From Umbilicaria muhlenbergii (taxonomy: Eukaryota; Ascomycota; Lecanoromycetes; Umbilicariales; Umbilicariaceae): a stretch of DNA of 64,000 nucleotides. The stretch is from contig KK106982.1 in NCBI GenBank assembly GCA_000611775.1, positions 3,157,992 through 3,221,991 of the forward strand, written 5' to 3'. Of the stretch, positions 58,991 to 64,000 are shown piece by piece; the stretch's first letter is position 1; each line of letters starts with the position of its first letter. The position numbers and the translations under genes are program-made. The notes beneath the pieces are model-generated. The model was not told the origin of the DNA, searched no databases, and saw nothing but the letters and a program-made list of their open reading frames with translations.

Positions 58991-59280
58991 CAGAGGAAGC
59001 TCGTGGACGGAGGGGCGCGAGGAGCGTCAATCATCGTGACAATTGCTAATAAGGTGCCTCGGCGGTAATCCACCATGGAGTATGACCGCCGTAGAACATC
59101 TCCCACATCCTGTCTATCATCCAAATCCCCACCGCCATCTTCACTTGACCTGTTCGATCTGCCATCTCTTCTACTGCATCTGCCCTGACCTCCGTTTTCC
59201 AACGCATAGGTATTACTCTTGAACAGGACCCAACTCTGTCACAGGCACAACCCCTCGAAGTTCAACCAGACGAATTTGCC

Positions 59281-60453
59281 ATGACGACGAACGGCTCTAG
59301 TGGCGACACCGCCTCAATGAGCTCCGAGAAGATCAATACGGACATCGTGACCCTCACCCGCTTCCTGACCGAAGAACAATCGAAACACAAGGAAGCCACG
59401 GGCGACTTCACGTACAGCTCCTGCTCCTCCGAGCTTCGGTCCTACAGCCACTAACAAAATCCAGACTCCTCTGCCACGCTCTCCAATTCTCCTTCAAATC
59501 CATAGCCTACTACATCCGGCGAGCCACACTCATCAACCTCACCGGCCTAGCCGGCTCCTCCAACACAACGGGCGACGACCAGAAAAAGCTCGACATCATC
59601 GGCAATGACCTCTTCATCAGCGCCATGCGCACCTCGGGCAAATGCAAGCTGCTCGTGTCGGAGGAAGAAGAGCATTGCATCGTTTTTCACGAATCTCCCA
59701 AAGCCCGCTACGCCGTCGTCTGCGACCCGATCGACGGCTCGAGCAACTTGGACGCCGGAGTCAGTGTTGGGACCATTTTCGGCATCTTCAAATTGGCCGA
59801 GGGGAGCAAGGGCGAGCAGGAGGAGTTGCTGCTGCCCGGGACGGACCTCGTGGCGGCCGGGTTCACCATGTACGGCGCCAGTGCCCAGCTCGTGATCACG
59901 ATGAAAGGGGGCAGCGTCAACGGGTTCACCATGGACAACGCGCTGGGCGAGTTTATCCTGACGCATCCGGATATGAAGATGCCGAAATCGCGCTCGATCT
60001 ACAGCGTCAACGAGGGGAACAGCATGTACTGGGAAGCTCCGGTCAAGGAGTATTTCGACAGTCTGAAGTATCCGTCTGAGGAAGGCGCGAAGCCGTACAG
60101 TGCGCGGTATATTGGCAGTATGGTTGCAGATGCGTACCGGACCTTGTTGTACGGAGGCATCTTTGCCTACCCGGCTGATAAAAAGAGCGCCAAGGGGAAA
60201 TTGCGGATTCTATACGAGTGTGCGCCAATGGCCATGGTCTTCGAGAACGGTGCGTGTGCCCAGTTCCACAGCATGCATGTGAGGAAGTTGTTACTGACAT
60301 GGTACTGTAGCCGGTGGTCAAGCGGTCAATAGCCGCATGGAGCGTATGTTGACAATAGTGCCGGAACACATCCACGACCGATCCGGTATCTTCATGGGTA
60401 GCTACGACGAGGTACAGAAAGTGATTGACATGCACAAAAAGCACTCGAAATAG
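59281..60453 (+). CDS. fbp1: Fructose-1,6-bisphosphatase
   Basis: Exons 59281-59411, 59465-60249 and 60311-60453 give 352 residues, the family length. The N-terminal allosteric helix region has DIVTLTRFLTEEQ. The metal/active-site motif CDPIDGSSNLDAGVSVGTIF lies near residue 130. Substrate-site segments include GFTMYGASAQLVIT, KSRSIYSVNEGNSMYW, ARYIGSMVADAYRTLLYGGI and KLRILYECAPMAMVFENAGG (across intron 2). The C-terminus ends HDRSGIFMGSYDEVQKVID. The enzyme hydrolyses fructose-1,6-bisphosphate to fructose-6-phosphate in the cytosol, the committed step of gluconeogenesis. The start is the first ATG after a CreA-site-bearing promoter. Confidence 0.97.
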
Positions 60454-60899
60454 AGGCAGAATGTAGCGTGCCCGATAGCCACTTTGACTGGTGTTGGGGT
60501 TTTCAATATGTAGATACCTGCAATGCTAGGTGAGAGAATCACGTGATTAGATTGCAAGTGACACGTATCTGGTGGAGGGGAGACGAAGCCTGGAGTCTAC
60601 CGCCTGAAGTCGATGCGACGATGGCAGCCGCAAGCCAGACTCGGGGGGGAAGTACTGGGCACTCGTAGGTAATAAAACAAAGCCCAGGTAATACATCTCC
60701 CAGGGCGAGTCATGGAGCAAACCTTGGCGGCATAAGACGTAGTCGAAGTTAGTATCTTTCTTCTCTATTCGAAAAACAAGTTCCCATGTCTAGGCATTGA
60801 AAGAAACTATTTCCTGAAAGCGCCGGGTCACCCACACCGTTCAATTGACGTTTCCTCGCGTCGTTGTGCCCCTATTCCGTATTGGACCAGTGCATACGC
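60454..60899. other. Intergenic between convergent fbp1 and aha1
   Basis: About 450 bases of shared 3' region. No gene or structured element is seen. Confidence 0.6.
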
Positions 60900-62090
60900 T
60901 TACAGTATCGTTCCGAACCTTTTCATTCGTCGTCAGCAGAGCCTTCCCTCATGCAATCCACGACACGGTGGAAAATAAGGAGGAGGAACTTACCCAAATG
61001 TTGTTTTAATGCTCCTGACATAATACTCCCCCCAATTCCTCCTCGTAACCTCCTCCTGCCCCACCGGCACTCCGTCCCACGTGACCCTCATAATCGTAAC
61101 GCCTTCCGAATCGTTTTGATCGAATCCAATCTCAAGCCTACTGTAATGTCCCTCGGCCCATTGTCCCAATCGCCATTTTTGGACAATCTTTGTTGGTTCG
61201 ATCAATTCCACGAACTCGCCGGAGACGTTTCCGCCGAAAAGTTCGAACTTACCGCCCGAATGGGCACCAGTGAAGATTTTGGGCGGGCTGCGAGTGAATG
61301 CTGCTAGGCGGGCGGGGTCGGTGAAGGTGGTGTAGAGTTCTGCGGCTGTGGTGCGGAACTCCTCGGTAGAATTAAGAGAGGTAACATTTACCGATGGTCC
61401 CTTGCCACCGGATTGTGTCTGAGTGCTTGACGGTTTCGCATTCGTCTGAGCGGCGGTTGAGGAGCTAGAAATGGTGGTGAGGGGGGTTGCAGTACCACTT
61501 GAAGGGCCAGAACCAGGAGCATGTTGTATATCCTTGCCGTGTTCGGCAATGAGTGCGGGAGCGAGCTTGACCAATGCTTTTCGTAGTTGAGGGACGACTT
61601 TGGAGCGGACTAGGTCTTTCACTGGTTGTTTCGCGTTGCTATCGGAATGGATGTCGATCTCAAACTAAAGCAACAATCGTTATTAGCATTTTGGCTGAGG
61701 GGCATTGCCCGGTAAGGTACAAAGGGAACGTACGACGTACTCATCTTCCTCAGTATCATGGGCGACCTCCGGGATAGTGATGCTCCCGGTGACGTCCTCT
61801 TCCTCTTTCGTAGACCCTACGAACCATGTGAGTAGCCCCCAAGCCGGCTTCGATCGGCGAGCAATACCTTCGTATTCCAGTTGGAGCTTCACGTCGAAAA
61901 GCGTAATGACCTTGCCTTTCCGCTGACTGACGTCTACATCGCCATCCATGCTCACAACCTTTGACACTTTCGCAGTGACATCACCCTCCTCAGCCGAAAT
62001 GGCCGCGAGGTTCTTCTCCAGATACTCTCTGGCCCATGGAGCGACATCCTTGTTGACCCAGTGCCAGTTGTTTGGGTTGTGTAGTACCAT
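60900..62090 (-). CDS. aha1: Hsp90 co-chaperone Aha1
   Basis: Exons 61734-62090, 60994-61664 and a last exon of only 19 bases (60900-60918) give 348 residues. The N-terminal domain starts with the family hallmark NPNNWHWVNKDVAPWAREYL. It contains SQRKGKVITLFDVKLQLEYE and binds the Hsp90 middle domain. A Ser/Thr/Gly-rich linker follows. The C-terminal AHSA1 (Bet v 1-like) domain includes FTDPARLAAFTRSPPKIF, GGKFELFGGNVSGEFVEL and QKWRLGQWAEGHYS, and ends YYVRSIKTTFG / FGTIL, where the last five residues come from the tiny third exon. Aha1 stimulates the Hsp90 ATPase. The terminal exon was chosen because family members end in this FGFG-type tail. Confidence 0.95.
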
Positions 62091-62800
62091 TATGAGAGCA
62101 CTACTCTAGGGATCTTGGTCTAGTCGTCTCGAAACGTATTTGATGCGGGCTTGTTCGAAACCCTTTGCACGGAATGTCAGCGTGCTTGCCGGAGTCAACG
62201 CTAACACAGGAGATATTGATGCCAGAGGGGTAAGATATCAGAGAAGAAGGAGATCTATGCTCCAGCAAAAGCTAATCCGCAGCAAAAGAGTACAAGTCTT
62301 CTAGGACGGGTGCCAGCAATTTTAATCATCATTGAAGGTAGGGAAAGTACAGCAAACAGAAGATGGCCACTTACCCACACCTGGTACTTGTCCTTCTCAA
62401 TTTGATTGTAACTGTACGGGCTCTCGATAGTTGGCACTTTATGTGTAGCGGTTTCGACTCCTCCGACTGAGCAATGGATGTTGGAAAGCTCTAGAAATTG
62501 CGGAAACACGTGCGGCAACTGCCGTGTTTTCAATGGGGCCTTAGGCTCGCCCTGCCCTACCGGCCCACACAAGAGTACTCATCAAACAGGCATACTAGAA
62601 ATCCGAACTATCACAAGTGTGTCTGTGTGAAACCAAAGACAAGCTACCGGCTACAGGCTACAGTGGGGCTTATGTTTCTTGGATGACAACGAGGCTTTTT
62701 GGGGTATCTATAGACAGCGGCGATCCCTGTGATAAACAATATAAGACCGCTTCCGACACCAAACTCCCAATCTAAAAGCACCGCTCCCACAATCCAGCCA
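62091..62800. other. Intergenic, aha1 promoter region
   Basis: About 700 bases between the aha1 start and the stop of the carboxypeptidase gene. A heat-shock element would be expected for aha1, but I found no clear run of inverted nGAAn units. No gene is seen. Confidence 0.5.
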
Positions 62801-64000
62801 TCAATCCCCGACCATGCTTATCACAACTGTCAATGCTAGCGTGACCATAGCTCTGCTGAAACTTCGACCCCTGCACGCAGCCCCTTTCTTGCTGCTCGAA
62901 GGTGTACCCGTAGCCACATACACACCTGTTAGAGTGTTCGACGTCGTCGTCGTCGCTGACGTTGCGCTACTCTTGGATGCGGAAGCTGTCGTCGCCGTCA
63001 TGGCCGAAGGTACTGTACCCGGCATTCCTGCCTGTACCACGGCAGATGGTGCAGGGGCCTGCCAGTCGTTTGCTCGATCGTACAAGACACCATTTATGAT
63101 GACACCCTCGTTGTTTTGGATCATAAGTTTCTGTTCATTCGTACATGTGTTCCCAATGTTTCGAACCCAACAAGTGGGTGAGTTCTGTGGAGGGGCGCTA
63201 TTGGTCTGCGTAGCGTTGGCACTGCCGCTGGTGCCAAAGCTCGTAAGATTGACTGATTTGCCGGTCGAGAGGTCAGTGCCCATGATGACTCTGGTGAAGA
63301 CAGTGAAGGAAGTCTCTGGCTGATAGGCTGGGATGAGATGCCCCGCATCGTAGATCCGAGAGAAAGAGAGGTTTCCGAACTGTCGTACAGCGCCGCCGAC
63401 GTACGTATCATTTACCACGATGGCTGCGTATCCCGCGGAATAGAATGGCGAGTGTAAAGGTGATCGTGCAGCCACGGAGAAGGAGACCGCTTCCCCTCCG
63501 AGCCAGTTGCAGAGGTAATCAGAATCTCCGTAGATAAGGGCAACTCTGACGCCTAAAGCAAGTAGGGCGGCCATGTCCTCTATATGACCACCACGGTCGT
63601 AATCTCCTGTTTGCAGAAACGCATTGGAGACTGCGGAATTGGCCTCCGTATAATTGACAGGGGTCCCAATGGCAGCCTGCACAACTGCGGAGTTGAGATA
63701 TTCGAGATAGGCGCTCGGAGGAAATGGGTCTGGGTTCAGTTGTCTTATGTCGTAAACACTTCTTCCAGAGGCCTGGTAAGGACCGATGACATTGTTGTTG
63801 CAGTTGAATTGCGCCGACTTGCAAATATCATCAACAGTCGCTACATCACCGTCGTTCTGGGGATCCGATGAATTGACAGCATTCCGACACGCTTGTATCT
63901 GCTGTTGACAGCCATCCGCACTCAAGAAGCTGTTTGCCGCAGTCTGTTGATCCACGAGGCTGATCGCTTGGATACCATATGTGTTGTTGTAGGCAAAAAT
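62801..64000 (-). CDS. Serine carboxypeptidase (peptidase S10), C-terminal part
   Basis: The frame is open to the right edge, so the N-terminus and the catalytic Ser lie outside. About 399 residues are visible. The catalytic Asp is in VALIYGDSDYLCNWLGG and the catalytic His in SRIYDAGHLIPAYQPE, both intact and correctly spaced. Several NxS/T sites and paired cysteines suit a secreted glycoprotein. The C-terminus has a Ser/Thr-rich stretch (ATTASASKSSATSATTTTSN) and then a hydrophobic tail (MVTLALTVVISMVGD), which suggests a GPI anchor or membrane-tethered form. The family removes C-terminal residues at acid pH in vacuole or outside the cell. No intron is evident in the visible part. Confidence 0.92.
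   Translation of the reverse strand: MFAYNNTYGIQAISLVDQQTAANSFLSADGCQQQIQACRNAVNSSDPQNDGDVATVDDICKSAQFNCNNNVIGPYQASGRSVYDIRQLNPDPFPPSAYLEYLNSAVVQAAIGTPVNYTEANSAVSNAFLQTGDYDRGGHIEDMAALLALGVRVALIYGDSDYLCNWLGGEAVSFSVAARSPLHSPFYSAGYAAIVVNDTYVGGAVRQFGNLSFSRIYDAGHLIPAYQPETSFTVFTRVIMGTDLSTGKSVNLTSFGTSGSANATQTNSAPPQNSPTCWVRNIGNTCTNEQKLMIQNNEGVIINGVLYDRANDWQAPAPSAVVQAGMPGTVPSAMTATTASASKSSATSATTTTSNTLTGVYVATGTPSSSKKGAACRGRSFSRAMVTLALTVVISMVGD

Noticed and set aside
58803-59202. Minus-strand frames of 75 and 125 codons upstream of fbp1
   Set aside because: Arg/Pro/Ser-rich low-complexity text in overlapping frames, lying in the expected fbp1 promoter.
62091-62200. Heat-shock element before aha1
   Set aside because: Isolated TTCGAA and GAAAC fragments occur, but not three alternating nGAAn units with correct spacing.

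Overview
The window is nuclear DNA from a filamentous ascomycete (Pezizomycotina). The evidence is compact genes, introns mostly of 45-80 bases with GT...AG ends and CTAAC/CTGAC-like branch points, and recognisable fungal orthologues, including a hydroxamate-siderophore acyltransferase, a LaeA-like methyltransferase, a Pcl-type cyclin and a dynactin subunit. I cannot name the class or species. Exon structures below come from reading splice sites and reading frames by eye; each multi-exon model was checked so that exon lengths keep frame.

Layout. 0-16 kb is gene-dense housekeeping: 3' end of a siderophore N-acyltransferase, complex I 51-kDa subunit (nuo51), TFIIE-beta (tfa2) divergent from the very long coiled-coil nuclear-pore protein Mlp1/TPR, an MDP-1 type phosphatase, dynactin p27, and an LRR protein. 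17-32 kb is a minus-strand block with two meiotic genes, the crossover helicase mer3/HFM1 (14 exons) and the axis protein hop1 (10 exons), separated by a nucleotide-sugar transporter and an uncharacterised serine-rich protein. 32-34.5 kb has only short or degraded reading frames. 34.5-38 kb is the F-box/WD40 protein Cdc4. 38-40.3 kb is mostly empty and ends in a broken gene. 40.4-42 kb is a divergent pair of mitochondrial factors (EngB-type GTPase and the LYR protein Fmc1). 42-45.3 kb holds one acidic orphan ORF and a diverged duplication. 45.4-46.9 kb is an eight-exon LaeA-like methyltransferase.

The most striking feature is at 49,408-51,586, immediately upstream of a Pcl1/2-like G1 cyclin gene. 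These 2,179 bases contain no ATG on the coding strand, while the opposite strand has about 43 by my count. The stretch begins just after a TATA-like box and ends exactly at the cyclin start codon. I read it as an exceptionally long mRNA leader kept free of upstream start codons, implying translational control of a cell-cycle regulator.

53.8-55.4 kb encodes a secreted, single-pass membrane protein. A 3.9-kb gene-free stretch with a G-quadruplex candidate follows. The right end carries fructose-1,6-bisphosphatase (fbp1, with CreA-type sites upstream), the Hsp90 co-chaperone aha1, and the C-terminal part of a serine carboxypeptidase that runs off the window.
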